Source: Struthidea cinerea
Lineage: Eukaryota; Chordata; Aves; Passeriformes; Corcoracidae
NCBI GenBank assembly: GCA_013397865.1
Contig: VZTI01003647.1
Coordinates: forward strand, 339,852 to 403,851
Reading direction: 5' to 3'
Length of the DNA: 64,000 nt
In this document: positions 33,081 through 44,290 of the stretch, piece after piece
Layout: every line of letters begins with the position of its first letter
How positions within the stretch are numbered: the stretch's first letter is position 1
Notes under the pieces: model-generated
The model's database searches: none
What the model saw: only the letters and a program-made list of their open reading frames with translations
What the model was told of the DNA's origin: nothing
Program-made: the position numbers and the translations under genes

Positions 33081-36000
33081 CCTCAGATGGCCTCAAAGGT
33101 CTGGTGAGCAACTTTGGTTCTGTTTCAGTCTCATCCTTCACCTGCAGAGCAGCCAGCTCAAACATATCTCTGTGCTCTTGTCCTCTACTTTCACTTCACT
33201 CTTGGCTATGTTTCCTTTGCCCTCCCCCAGCTGAAAAAATAAGATTTGCCTTTCAGTGTCAAACGTCTGCCTTGGGTGGGCTGACCCTGGGTTTGTCAGA
33301 AGGGAGAGGATCTTATCCAGGGAAATGTGTGCGGGGTGTGCTTAAACGACTCTTGGGTTTCACAGCCCCTCTCCCTGGCAGGTGAGATGCTAAAGGCCAG
33401 AGAACCACAGGAGCAGCCAGGGCTCTGGGTGCCCTTTGCTCATGGCCAGCCAAGCCTCAGACAGCCAAAGGCACCCGAAGATCCTTTGAAAACCGTGGTC
33501 TGTCATGAATAAGTTGGTGTGTGTCAGTCCTACCCACCAGCAGGCTCAAGGCAGGAAAAGTGGATGGGAAGTACCAGCCACCACACAGATTTTATGACCT
33601 ATTGCAAACCAGAGGTTCAGTGGATTTGTGGTTGGTGCTTACGCTATAATGTGAAAATTTTTTGAAGGAAAAAAAGGGATGAAGAGAGGAGGAACCATAG
33701 AACTTTATGGCTTTGATGTTCAAAGGAATGGGCAGATTAAGCATCTTCATGAGGGAGGAAGCTGGTTACCACTTTAATGGTAGGGGGTTATGTTTAATTT
33801 TTCTTTGTTCTTTTCATTTTTTATTATTGAAAAAGAACCAACCAAAAAAACCCCAAAAAGTACCATGTTCACATTTCCACCCTTTGCCCTGAGGCTGCAT
33901 TGCACTTCTGGAATCTGAGGCTGTGTGAAGCCATTCTGCAGCCTTGGAACAAAGAGCCTGAAGGGAACGCTGGGAAGATTAAAGAGTGCTTCCAGAGCAT
34001 GGATGTGAGCTCTGGATTCCCCAGAGCTGGGAGCTGGTGCAGAGTTCGGTGCTTCGCAGCAGCTCAGGGTCTGCCACTGCCGGTGGCCAAAGGGAATAAA
34101 CCCAAACATCTGCAGTCCGTGGCTTTTGACCAGAGAGGGGAAATCCTCCTTATTCCAGAGATGAGAAGCTGATTACAAGCACTTCGTGCCCTGCTTTCAG
34201 TGGCATGAGAAAGGCACAGATGTCAGGGACGAGCTTCTGTTTTTAGGAGCCTGCCCAAGATTAGGAGCCTACAACAGAGCAATGGGGAGGGGACAAGTTT
34301 CTCATGCAGGAAATGAGCTTAGAGGGTTTTTTGGGGACCAGAGTGAAGGCATGGGTGTTACAGTGCTGCCATGGGTGGCATGCTGCCACAAACCCCTCGT
34401 GTTCTTGGTCTTTTCTCTCTTTTGGTGCATTTTGCCCAAATCCCTAAATATCTAACTTGTCAAATGCTCAAAAAAAGCGGTTTAGGGGACAACTTTGAAA
34501 CACCTGTTCTTAAAAAGCAGTGGCTGTTACAAGTGGGCAAGTTAAGCAGGTGTGGTGGGATATTTTTATCCTTTTCCCCTGAGTAGGAGGATTTAAGAAC
34601 ACTTTAAAACAGAACCAATGTTAGTTTTAAGCTCAAAAATTTAAATAGCTCAGACTTTTTCTAAAGCCATCAGAGGCCAGATCTTTATAAGGTCCAAGCC
34701 TTTGTTTCATATTTAATGCCACAGAGGAGACTTTAAAACAGAAGCCAAGGAGGTGTGAATTGTCAGAGTTGGGTGGTGGGGGCATATCCTGGATGATGGT
34801 GTGGCCTTTGGCGGTGGTTATGCCTCATTATTAGTTAAAGCCTGAAGTATTTTTAATTCCAGCAGATGTCAGATCAGGAAGGGTGGAAAAAGCTGCTATT
34901 GCATCTCAGCTTTCCTGGTGTTCCTGAGTCAGGGCTGGCAAGGCTTGAAGGAATGACTCCCTGCAAAAAGCAGGCCTTAGTGGTTTTAATCAGACATCCT
35001 CCTATGATCACCTTCTCACTCCTCCTCTTGTAAAAAAATACCTTAAGAAAATTAATCTGTCTTTGCATGCATCATTAAAAAGAATGCAAATAATCATGTT
35101 AACAAGATTTATATTTATTCCTGGTATAAATTTCCCCACTAGAGAAGTTTGTCTTAATCTCTTCAACAGACTACAAATGCTTTGTCCAGCAGATTGGGAT
35201 GCTCTGTGAATTACCAGGTCGTAGTCAGAGGATGACTTGGCTCTGTTTCCCTGAGAGCAATAGAAGCATATGGGATATGATGGGAAGAAAATTTTTTAAA
35301 GAAACCTGAAGTCTCTAAGAACACCATGATTGCTAATTCTTCCCAAGATGCAAAGTTTAAAAAACAATTAGATGGAGGCACAAACTGTGCTGGCAAATCC
35401 AATTCCACGTGCACAGTTTTGTCTCAGCAATTGCAAATTGGACGGTGAGTTGAATTCTCCCCTGTGGAAAAGGAGAAAGCACAAAAGGTTCTGCCCCTCT
35501 AAAATCCTGCTGGTCTCTGTGGTGCTTACAGAGGCCTCATTAATGAGGTATTTAAGCGTGTTGCAATCACACTGCAGCCCAGGAGAGCAGCTTTCGTTTT
35601 GCAGCACAAACTGGAGTACAGGAGCTCTGTTAACACTTCCCTTGGCTTGGCTGGCCTGGGAGCAGCAGCCTGCAGCATCCCAAACCTCACACCTTACAGG
35701 CAGGCTGTGCTGCAAGCCCCATCTGCTGCCGTGGAAGGGAACGAGGATCGCTTGGAAGGATCCTTCTGAGAGCCTTGGGCCATTTTATCTCACTTTCCCA
35801 GTCACCAGGTGACTCTGACAGAGCTGACAGGTGGGGGACAGGCACAGCCCCTGTGGTCCCTCTACCGAGGCAGAGAGAAATACATTCTGGCTGCAGGCTC
35901 TTACTCTTTCTCAGGCTCTTGCTCTTTCTCCATAACGATTTTTATTCCCATTTTATGGCTCTAGGTAGCAGGGAATAAGAGGATGTAAAGGGACTTTACC

Positions 36001-36869
36001 ATAACTGAGAATAAGGTTCTATAGAGCCCAAGAAGTCTGTTAGCAAACTCACTGACATGTGGTAATTAGAGGTGCTTAAGTGTTTGTGTATGTGGATAAT
36101 GCGGTTGCTGTAAAAAGATAATCTTCCATGAAAAAGAAAATGTTTTAAATCAAATCAATGCATAGACTTTTCTCTTTCATCCAGAAGATTTAAATGAAAC
36201 GTATCATTCCAGTCTAGTGGATCCAGATCAAACTATCTCGGCGTGTTAAGCCAAATCAAAACACGTCATTTTCAGTGAATTCAATATTTCTTTGTGTTTG
36301 CCAGAGCTGGTTCAGTTCCTGCAGGAGCTGTGGGTCAGATGTTCTGGGATGTCCCACTGCAGCCTGAGAGTGTTGGGGCTCCTGTCGCTCCCTGGACTTG
36401 GTCCAGCCAGGCAGGACAGAGGGACAGGCAGCTGTCCCTCCGAGGCTCTGCTCTGCTGGGGTGCTGGCAGTGTGGGTGAGGGCTCAGGAGGAGCCCAGCT
36501 GCTCAGCAAAGCAAAACTTTTTGATTGATGCAGGTAGAAATGTTACTAAACAAAATACGTTCGGCTAATCAGATTTTCTGATGGATGGGAGCTCCACTTT
36601 GCAATATTCTCTAACCACTCTTGCTCATGACTCACACTTGATTTGCTTTTTCTTTAGGCAGAATTCCCCCTGTGCTACACCTTGCTGTGCTCTGGGCTGA
36701 ACTGCATCAGGAGAGACCTCTTAGAAACCCCTTTTTTTTTTTTTGCAAATCCTGAAACATTTTAGATTCAGCCACATCTGAACCGTTTTCCTCTCTTCAT
36801 CTCCTAATTTCCAGAGCTTCACAAGTACTTCTGTAGCTGGAGGCTTGCACATGTACACCCCCACTGATA
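33081..36869. other. Unique sequence, no gene recognised
   Basis: Positions 33830-33865 are A-rich low complexity. Positions 35040-35140 contain an opposed pair of POU-octamer-like motifs. Positions 36000-36290 are AT-rich and element-like. A T run at 36730-36744 precedes the minus-strand-open region that overlaps the LTR to the right. No exon with two good splice sites was found. Confidence 0.4.
35062..35091. promoter_or_regulatory. Opposed POU-octamer-like motif pair
   Basis: TTTGCAT (35062-35068, complement ATGCAAA) and a perfect ATGCAAAT octamer (35084-35091) face each other across 15 bp that contain ATCATTAAAA. The right-hand site runs on into AATCAT. The arrangement could bind POU-family factors. 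Single octamers are common by chance; the inverted pairing at short spacing is less so. Confidence 0.25.
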
Positions 36870-36875
36870 GTAGGG

Positions 36876-37263
36876 TGTTGGGGTGCACTGGGTGGTGGTA
36901 GAGAGATGGGCCCTGAGGATCAGAGAGAGGGGCTCTGTCCTGGGCCCGGAGGTGACCCTGGGAGTGCATCCAGGTCACCGGGGATGGGCTGAGAGAGGAT
37001 TGTGTGTTTATGGACAGCCTGGGCCTGTGAGAAGTGTTCATTGGAGTTTGTGGCCTTATAGGGCATTGTTTGCCTATTACCATCATAGGTGAAATCTGTG
37101 CAATGCCCCAGGTGATTGGGGGACACTGTGGGGAACATCCTTCCTGTTTATAGGATGTGATATCCTGCTGGGTGCTGGGATTTAGGGAATTCTGACTGCG
37201 CAATAAACGGCTTTGCATTTTCCACCTGATGAGCAAGGTCCTTGCCCGTGTGCCATTACTGCA
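36876..37263 (+). mobile_element. Solo LTR of an endogenous retrovirus, 6-bp TSD
   Basis: A 388-bp LTR starts TGTTGGGG (36876) and ends ATTACTGCA (37263). A perfect 6-bp direct repeat GTAGGG flanks it at 36870-36875 and 37264-37269. Promoter-like TTTATAGG at 37147-37154 is followed 48 bp later by AATAAA at 37202-37207 and a GT-rich end, the expected U3-R-U5 order on plus. There is no internal retroviral sequence or second LTR, so it is a solo LTR. A 6-bp duplication is typical of the ERVK-like (beta-retrovirus-like) class. Its start and end differ from the LTR at 16297, so it is a different family. Confidence 0.9.
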
Positions 37264-39839
37264 GTAGGGGTGTAGCAGGCCCAGAACAGACAGTCTGTGT
37301 GTATCCCATAGACTGACAGATCTGCCTCTAAGCCACCTTCTCCAAGTGAGCCAGATCCTCTGGATCTCCAGGAATTCACATAAATATAGATTTGAAGCTC
37401 GCTGCGAATGCATTAACGTTGAATGAGTCCACCTAATTAGGCTTTTCCTACACACATTTGTAAACAGTGGTTGTGCTCAAGTGAAATGTCAATTGACTTT
37501 AACCCAAGCTCTGCCCCCAGTGAGCAGCAAAGCTCCAAGGGCTTGCCCTCTGGTCCTGATTTTGTTCCCCAAGCTGCGGCATTAAAGCTGTGAAGGATTG
37601 GGGTGGTTGACAAACGCTCAGAGTTTGCCTGAGTAAACGAGTAATGCTGACTTTCTCTCCCAGGCCCACTGGGTGCTGAGTGTGATTAAAGGCAAGGCAG
37701 GAAGGACTGCATGCTATTAATTCTAGCGAGGAATTCTCCTGCTTTATTCATTAGATGTATACAGATTTTCTAGGGGGAGGGGAAATAGAAAAGCACCTTT
37801 GGTTGTGCTGTAACATCTGTGAGTACAACTGGCTCTTTTTCTCCGTGTTCCACTTATTATGTGCAATTCGGATGTTTACTTCTCCAAACTCAGATACCAA
37901 AAAAAAAACCCCAAACCAGCTCAGCTCTAAAGAGAAGAAACTTGCAATGTTTGTTATTACCAGGGCAAAGCCCCCGCTCCTCTGGCAGAGACAGGAATGG
38001 CCACGCTGCTGTTCAGCCTGGGTTGCAATATCTGCTGTTATTTGTCAGCCTGCACTTAATCAGGTAATTTCCTGTAATTTCTACACTTTCAATCAAGTCT
38101 GGTGAGCAGATGGCAGAATTCAAGCCCGTAGATTTTGTCTAGTGACACAGCCTGATTCCAGACCCCAAGCTGGCTGTGGCGCTGTCGCGGTGTTCAGGGC
38201 AGAGCTCAGCTCCTTTTTATGCCTCTGCAGGGTGGGCTTGGGAATGGGGAGACTCCAGGCTGGGATAGGGTCATCCACCAGCAGCCTCCCCTGGGTGGAA
38301 ATGAGATTAAACACCTTCCCTGTTGGCAAATGGCTGGAACCATCTCTTGCTGGTGAGAAGGAGCAAATAGATGGGGATGGGAGCACAGCTGTTCAGGGTT
38401 TGTATGAGCTTGGCCCTGCCTTGATCCATAAGTTTGACCAAGAAATGTGATGCCCCAAGTCTTATTTCTCCTGACTCTAAAGAGCAGCAACACTCCCCTT
38501 CCATGCTGAAGGAGATGCAAAGCTTAACCCACAAACGACCATGAAGTGGTTTGATGAAAAATAGTGAGGAAATCTGAAATGTTTGGTTTTGGCCAAGATT
38601 TGAGCATCTCTTTCCAGACAGCTGCTCCAAAATAGCATTTTGCTGTTACAACAGAGGACGCCTTGTGTGTGCCGGGAGGAAGGCAGACTCCTGGGAAGTG
38701 CATCTCCACCAGCCTCCTTTGGGAAGCACAGCCTGGAATGTCTGCTGCTCCAGAGCTGGGCTTTAATAGCCAGATCCCAAAACACAGGGTGTTTCCTTTC
38801 AGCCTCACCTGGCTGCGGCCTGAGCCCTCCTGTTTGCCCCTGGCTTCTCCCAGAGAAACAACCTGAGAGTTACCTGGAAGAAAGGAAACCTGAATATATC
38901 AGTGTTGCAGAAACATTAGTGACAGTCCAGGAGAATTTCTCCATGCATGAGATTAATGCACAGTACTTGGAAATTTTCAGTCCCTCTTCCCATTGGCTTG
39001 AGAATTTCTCTTTCTGATGCTGTGGCAGCTGGGGAAACACAGCCACCACCAGGGGACTGGTGCTTCTGGGGAGTGGGACAGCAAGACCAGGGGCCTCTGA
39101 AAATTGAAGGGCTGTCCTGGGGGCAGCAGAATTTTTGGGGGGATGTGGTGAGATTCATCCTTCTCCCCATGCTGAACTGCTCATTGCTCTGGGGGAGCTG
39201 TGCTGAGGCACTTGGTGCCAAGCATGCGTGTGTCAGTGATTGATGCTTTCTGCTCAGTTAGGACTGAGAGGGACTTAAAAGGTCTCTTTGAAGAGCTCTT
39301 AGCTCCTGTGCTGGTGGTCATTGTTCTGGCATGACCAGAGCTGATAAATGAGCACAGAGATACACACAGATGTTTCGGGGGTGCTTGGGTGCTGTGATGC
39401 CATTTGTAGGGACACTTCCCTGGTGTCTGGCTGGATGAAGGCAGGAGGAGAGCTGTTCTCTGCACACACAGCCTCTACGCTTGGGAGCTTGGTGGGCAAA
39501 GCTTAACCCAGCTGTTGGAAACACTGCCCAAGGACAGGGAGAGTTTTGTCTGGTGGGAAGAATGACAGAATCCAGGAGAGAGACAAGCATGTTTCTCTGC
39601 TGCTTTTGTGGCACGTGCTCACATTTCGACAGCTGGTCCTCCTGCTCCCCGGTGCCCGTGGCTGCTGGCCTGACATGTGTGGCCGGAGCACTGGCAGTGA
39701 CCAGAGTGCTCCACTAACACCTTGCTTCCCCCTCCCTCCTCCAGATGTGCAGATGGGAGATTCATTCCCAGCTGTGATAGGCATTGTCTGCTTGCGCAGA
39801 TTCCTCCAGTGCAACACGGACTCGAGCTTGTCTGAACCT
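37264..39839. other. Unique sequence, no gene recognised
   Basis: At 37550-37566 the minus strand reads CAGGACCAGAGGGCAAG, partly like a CTCF core but with a mismatch at a usually fixed C. Positions 37890-37910 are an A/C-rich patch. Otherwise average sequence with only decoy-grade open frames. Confidence 0.4.
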
Positions 39840-40160
39840 TGATGATAAGCTCTCCTTGTTAAAAGCCATTATATTTGCTACTAGCTGAGGATAATTCTGA
39901 CTGACTACAGCAGTTCTCCTCTGCATGTAATTGAATTCATATTCATCATAAAGCAATGAAAAATAAATTGTGTGTGTGGTTTTTTCCCCCTCATAAAGCA
40001 AGGCATGCCGCTGGCTCTGCCTTCCCTCTAATCTTCCCCTCTGCAACTTATTGTAATAGAATTCATGGGAACAGAACAGCCAAAATAGATTGTGAGGTTT
40101 TGACCCACCTAGCAGAAAGTGAGTTTATTTCAATGCCAAGGAGGGATTGATTAATTCGGT
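39840..40160. promoter_or_regulatory. Possible conserved non-coding element
   Basis: AT-rich, non-repetitive block with AAGCCATTATATTTG, GTAATTGAATTCATATTCATC, AGCAATGAAAAATAAATTG and GTAATAGAATTCATGG. Homeodomain and POU-like cores are dense and all frames are closed. Predicted from appearance only. Confidence 0.22.
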
Positions 40161-42068
40161 TGGCTTCAAGGGAAGGCTGAAATCTTAGCTTGAGATTCTT
40201 CAATACCAAAGAACGGTGCTGGCTCAGTTGTAAGCTGACTTTGGTGGTGTGGCAGAGGACCTGTGCCTCAAGTTGTGGTGGGGGTTGCCAAATACGCTAC
40301 AAATTCTTTGGTCTGAGTCTAAACTCTTAAAGAATTAGTGTTTCCAGGCAAGGTTATTTATTATTCTGTGGCTATCTGCTGTCCCTGGGGCAATGACATG
40401 AGCTTGGGGCAGAAGAGGGGAGTTGGTGTGGGGCTATGGGGACCGAATTCGAGGGCACAGTGCACTGCTGTGCCAGCTGCTCATTCCTACGCCTCATCCT
40501 GCCCTGCAGCTGGTAGCTGCCATCGTATTGGTCTGCTGTAGAGATGTCCTCAAGGCAGAGATCAAAATATCCTCTCTAAACTCTTTTAGAAACCCTTCAG
40601 CCTGGGCATCTCACAAATGGCGTATTTTTGGTGGGAAGCTGGTCAGCCGAGCCCATCGCCTGCCCCCATCCATGTTTACCTCTTCCTTTTATTCTCCTGT
40701 CTTTGATAGGATCCAGAAACCAGGAGCTGGTGGTGCCTGTGAGCAGAGCTGCTGCAGAGGCCTGTCAGAAGTGCTCTGACAGGAAAGCAGAGAGGTTTTC
40801 TGCAGCCCCTGGCTTGCTGCCAGCTGTGGGATAGCTGCCTCACAGGCAGAGTGGGCCAGACAGTCCTAATGCATCAGAAATTAGCGAGTTTTGTTCAACA
40901 TAGGCTCTAAATGTCTTTCCAGTTAATTATTAATTTCATTATGGTGAAATCATTAATTACATTTTAATACTGAAAAGTGTTGCTTCTGCAGCTCGTGGAA
41001 TGAACATTAGGAAAAGAAATAAGGAGGAACTTGTTGCTAATGGGTCCTGGGAGTTGTGCGAGGGAGCAGCAGGAGCTAGAGAGGTTGGGGCCATCTATGA
41101 GGCAGAGATTCCTCTCTGATCAGTCCAAATGATGGAACCTGACCAAAAAATGGGACGAGGAGGGATAGGGATGATATTCAACTGTGCTCCGAGACAATAC
41201 AAGCAGCACCCTCCTCTGGGGACCTTTGCCCTGGGTAGTTTGCTCTGGTGGCTGTGTCATATCTGAGGGAAGAGCTGAGGTTGTGATGAAATAACAACTG
41301 TCCGCAGCTGTTAAAATAATTCATCTATCTTCTGCCTTGTGAGAGAAGTCAAGAATTAACACCTGAAAAAGAGAAATTTGGTGCACGACACAGAAACTCT
41401 GTGGGGCACCTGGCAGCCTTTAGAAATTACAAGCCCATTTTGATGGCTGTTCCTTGGAGTATGGTATTAGGCATAAATACTCTGCGTTTCCACCCTTACA
41501 GTTCTGATATTTTTTTGTAGCTCAGTAAACATTTGCTGCTGGAGATGGCAGTTGTCACATGAGCTCAGAAAAGTAGTTTCCTTAGGTCAGAACGTTTTCC
41601 AGGCCAGTAGAGACAGTTCAGATGCCACCAGGTATAACCCAGAGAATCAAATTAAATTAAGTGTATTTGTGATATGAGTATGATCCCACTGTGAGCATCT
41701 CTTAATTTTCTGACAATATCCCTCTTTTCTCCTTAGAAATTGGGCACAGATAAGGACCAAAGTGTGACCAAGAAGGAAATCCAAGTTGAATCAATGACTG
41801 AGCTGGAAAAAGAAGCAGGAACCCATCTCCTCCGGAGCACTGAAGGAGGGGGAATTGCCACAAAGTCCTGTTTGGCCTTCTGAAGTGTGATGTTCAGGAG
41901 ATAGAGACTTCGCACCTGGATCTTCCCCTGAAGCCACCAGAGGGAGGAAGTAAAAGAAAGTGAAATATCCAAATCTTGCTCCCATCCCTACGGCACGGGA
42001 TGTGTATCCTTACCTGGTGGGGGACTGCCATCCATCCTCCCTCTACAGAGCTGCTCAAGAGGAAAACC
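40161..42068. other. Unique sequence with ATTA-rich hairpin and a terminal-exon-like site
   Basis: Positions 40880-40980 are ATTA-rich (see 40923-40960). At 41736 a strong acceptor (CCCTCTTTTCTCCTTAG) leads into 48 open codons in phase 0, ending at TGA 41881-41883. The frame is Lys/Glu-rich at first and no poly(A) signal was found nearby. At 41933-41947 GCCACCAGAGGGAGG resembles a degraded CTCF core. The rest is unremarkable. Confidence 0.35.
40923..40960. promoter_or_regulatory. ATTA-rich imperfect palindrome
   Basis: TTAATTATTAATTTCA is followed by TTATGG and then TGAAATCATTAATTAC. The ATTTCA/TGAAAT inner arms pair exactly and the outer arms pair partly. At least four TAATTA/ATTAAT homeodomain cores fall in 38 bp. 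It could be a homeodomain-factor binding cluster. AT-rich sequence gives such partial palindromes fairly often. Confidence 0.22.
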
Positions 42069-42178
42069 AGCGCTTATTGGCAGCTGCTTAAGCTGATTGC
42101 ATGCGTGATGTGCCTGGTCAGCCCGTGAATCCCCCTTCCCTTGCCCTCCCCAGTTAATCACCGCTGCCAATCAGCGCT
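42069..42178. repeat. 16-bp inverted repeat with opposed CCAAT boxes
   Basis: AGCGCTTATTGGCAGC at 42069-42084 and GCTGCCAATCAGCGCT at 42163-42178 are reverse complements at 15 of 16 positions, 78 bp apart. Each arm has an AGCGCT palindrome and a CCAAT box. The right arm's CCAATCAG is a consensus NF-Y site and the left holds it in the opposite direction. Between them lie TTAAGCTGATTGCATGCG and a pyrimidine-rich stretch. This could be a symmetric regulatory element, or the stem of an RNA hairpin with a large loop. The surrounding sequence is unique and element-like. Confidence 0.55.
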
Positions 42179-42635
42179 ATTGAGGAGAGCAACAATACAT
42201 TTCAAAGCTCAATCACCTTCATCATCGCCTCACTGCCAGCACAAACGTCTCCCTGGAGGGCGGAATTTCTGGCAGATGAGATGCAGGGTGGTTTTGCAAT
42301 GGAAATGTTCCCTCCCGTGTGTGCGAGTCTCGTGAGCATACACAGGACTATGGAACACATGAGCGTATGTTTGGCTTTTAAAGATGGAAGTGTTGGGCTC
42401 AGCAGGTGTGCACACGGCGAGCTCTGCATTTGAACAGAATTCAGCTCCTTAAATGTCCGGTCAGCTGAGAAACATGCTTTAAACGCACAGCCATGTCCCC
42501 GTGACACTGGTCAGTGTTTAAATGCACTCAGCGGATGGAGAGGGCTCACATGGGGAGGAGCTCCTGGTAGTCCCCGCGCTGGATGCTCTTCCTGGTGCTA
42601 AATCTCATTGGCACCAAGTTGTGCAAGCTGCTTCC

Positions 42636-42756
42636 TTTTGTTTGTTTGTTTGTTTGTTTTTTTTGGTTTTTTTTTTTTTGGTTTGTTTGTTTGGGGTTTT
42701 TTTTGTTTGTTTTGCTTTGTTTGTTTTGGGTTTTTTTTTGTTTTGTTTTGTTTTCT
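42636..42756 (+). repeat. (TTTG)n / T-rich microsatellite
   Basis: A 120-bp tract of TTTG and TTTTG units mixed with T runs of 9-13, starting with five or six clean TTTG units at 42637-42658. It yields Phe/Val/Cys-rich frames on plus and Lys/Gln/Thr-rich frames on minus that are not genes. Confidence 0.93.
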
Positions 42757-43970
42757 TAATTGGCAGGGACTGGAACTTCTGAGAACCTGCCCAGGTTTGT
42801 GGGGATGGTCGGTCATGGGACACTCTATTTCCAGTCCAGGTAGATGATCCATGGAGGATGGAAGTCCCACTGCACACCCTTCATCTCCTCACCTTATCCT
42901 ACCAAAAAAGTTCTCTGAAGGTTTGCACTTCCCCATAGAAATTTTTCATTTCAAGAGCTGGGTGTTTTCCTGCAGAAACCTCTTCCACTAAAAAATTTCC
43001 AACTCTAATAACTATCCACTCATTCTCTTGCAGCTTTCTCTCTGCTTCATCCCCGATGATGTGCAGCAGCCAGAGATAAACCTCCTTAGTCTCCATGCTC
43101 GGGAGGGTCCATCTGGCACCTGTCACAAGTCCTACCCTCAGTTTTGGGGACAGCACAGGAAGCAATGTCACCCCACAGCTCTGTGATGGCATTCCTTGGA
43201 TCATTAACTCCTGACCAGCACCACGGTGCAGGACTGATGGTGAATAGTGCTCTGCTGTGATTCATCACCCCAGAGTTTAGACACTCATTACAATCTGCCT
43301 CTTACCTATGCCACTAGCCTGTAATTTTAATCCCAAACATTTGGGTGTGTAATGAGGCAATGCTTTTCTGTCTTTCATCCTGGTGTAACCTGTGATTTAT
43401 GACGTGCTGGAAATACAAAATCAAATAAGAGGGAATAAAAAGAAAACAACAGTAGACTTTTGCCCTTTGGCATGTAAAAAATGTTGTGATGACTTTAAGG
43501 TTAGCAAGGAAAACAACTGAATGTCTGCATCTGTGTATTTCAGGTTTTATACATCTGTGTAAAGGTAATTTTCAAGGTTTTCTTCCCTGATGTTCTACAA
43601 AGCAAATCCTGATATGTACTGACCCAGAGGGAATGCTGTGAGCAGGATCAAATCACAGTGATTTCTGCCTTTGGCTTACCAAGACAGTGTGTAAGTACAA
43701 TTCCTTGCATTCCCGTGGGCCAGATGCTGCTCTTGGAGGCTCCGGGCAAAGGTTTTCCTGTCCCTGTCAGGGACTTCTGGGCGGACACACAGCGGTGCTG
43801 GGGTTCAGACTGTGGGTTGTGAGGCCCAGTCCCGAACCAGGGGATGCTTTATTTGCTGCACACATCATTTTCAGGGTACAGATGCTGCTGCTGCTCTGGT
43901 ATCACCACCCTGAACAATGTGATTCCCACAACACGCATCGCAGGGCCCCATGGCTGAGCAAGTGGGATGT
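42757..43970. other. Unique sequence, no gene recognised
   Basis: Average composition. Positions 43300-43560 are AT-rich. CAGTGT/GTAAGT at 43690/43691 is donor-like, but the upstream acceptor is weak. No repeat was seen before the CR1 that begins at 43971. Confidence 0.4.
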
Positions 43971-44290
43971 ATCACAGGATCACAGAAGGGTTTGGGCTGG
44001 AACGGACCTTAAAGCTCATCCCATTCCACCCCTGCCATGAGCAGGGACACCTTCTACTATCCCAGGTTGCTCCAAGCCCCATCCAGCCTGGCCTTGGACA
44101 CTTCCAGGGATCCAGGGGCAGCCACAGCTTCTCTGGACTACGTGCTCAAGCACCTCACCAACCTCACAGGGAACAATTTCTCCCCAATATCCAATTGGAC
44201 CTACTCTCTGTCCCCCTTGTCCTGTCACTAATGTTCTTGTAAGTAGTCTCTCTTCACCTCGTAGCTCCCTTCAAGGCTGGGGAGGAGTGA
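43971..44290 (-). mobile_element. CR1 LINE, 3' fragment, reverse orientation
   Basis: Read on minus, the CR1 3' region runs from about 44290 down to its tail at 43971 (plus-strand ATCACAGGATCACAGAAGGG). Plus-strand hallmarks are 'GGGCTGGAACGGACCTTAAAG', 'GCAGGGACACCTTCTACTAT', 'CCAGCCTGGCCTTGGACAC', 'CCACAGCTTCTCTGG' and 'TGTCCTGTCACTA'. About 320 bp. The 5' boundary near 44290 is approximate because similarity decays. No protein-coding capacity remains. Confidence 0.95.

Noticed and set aside
36721..37455. 244-codon minus-strand open frame
   Set aside because: It is antisense to a solo LTR with defined ends and is made largely of LTR sequence; no retroviral or host protein similarity is seen.
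42636..42756. Short frames on both strands (Phe/Val-rich and Lys/Gln-rich)
   Set aside because: Translation of a TTTG microsatellite.
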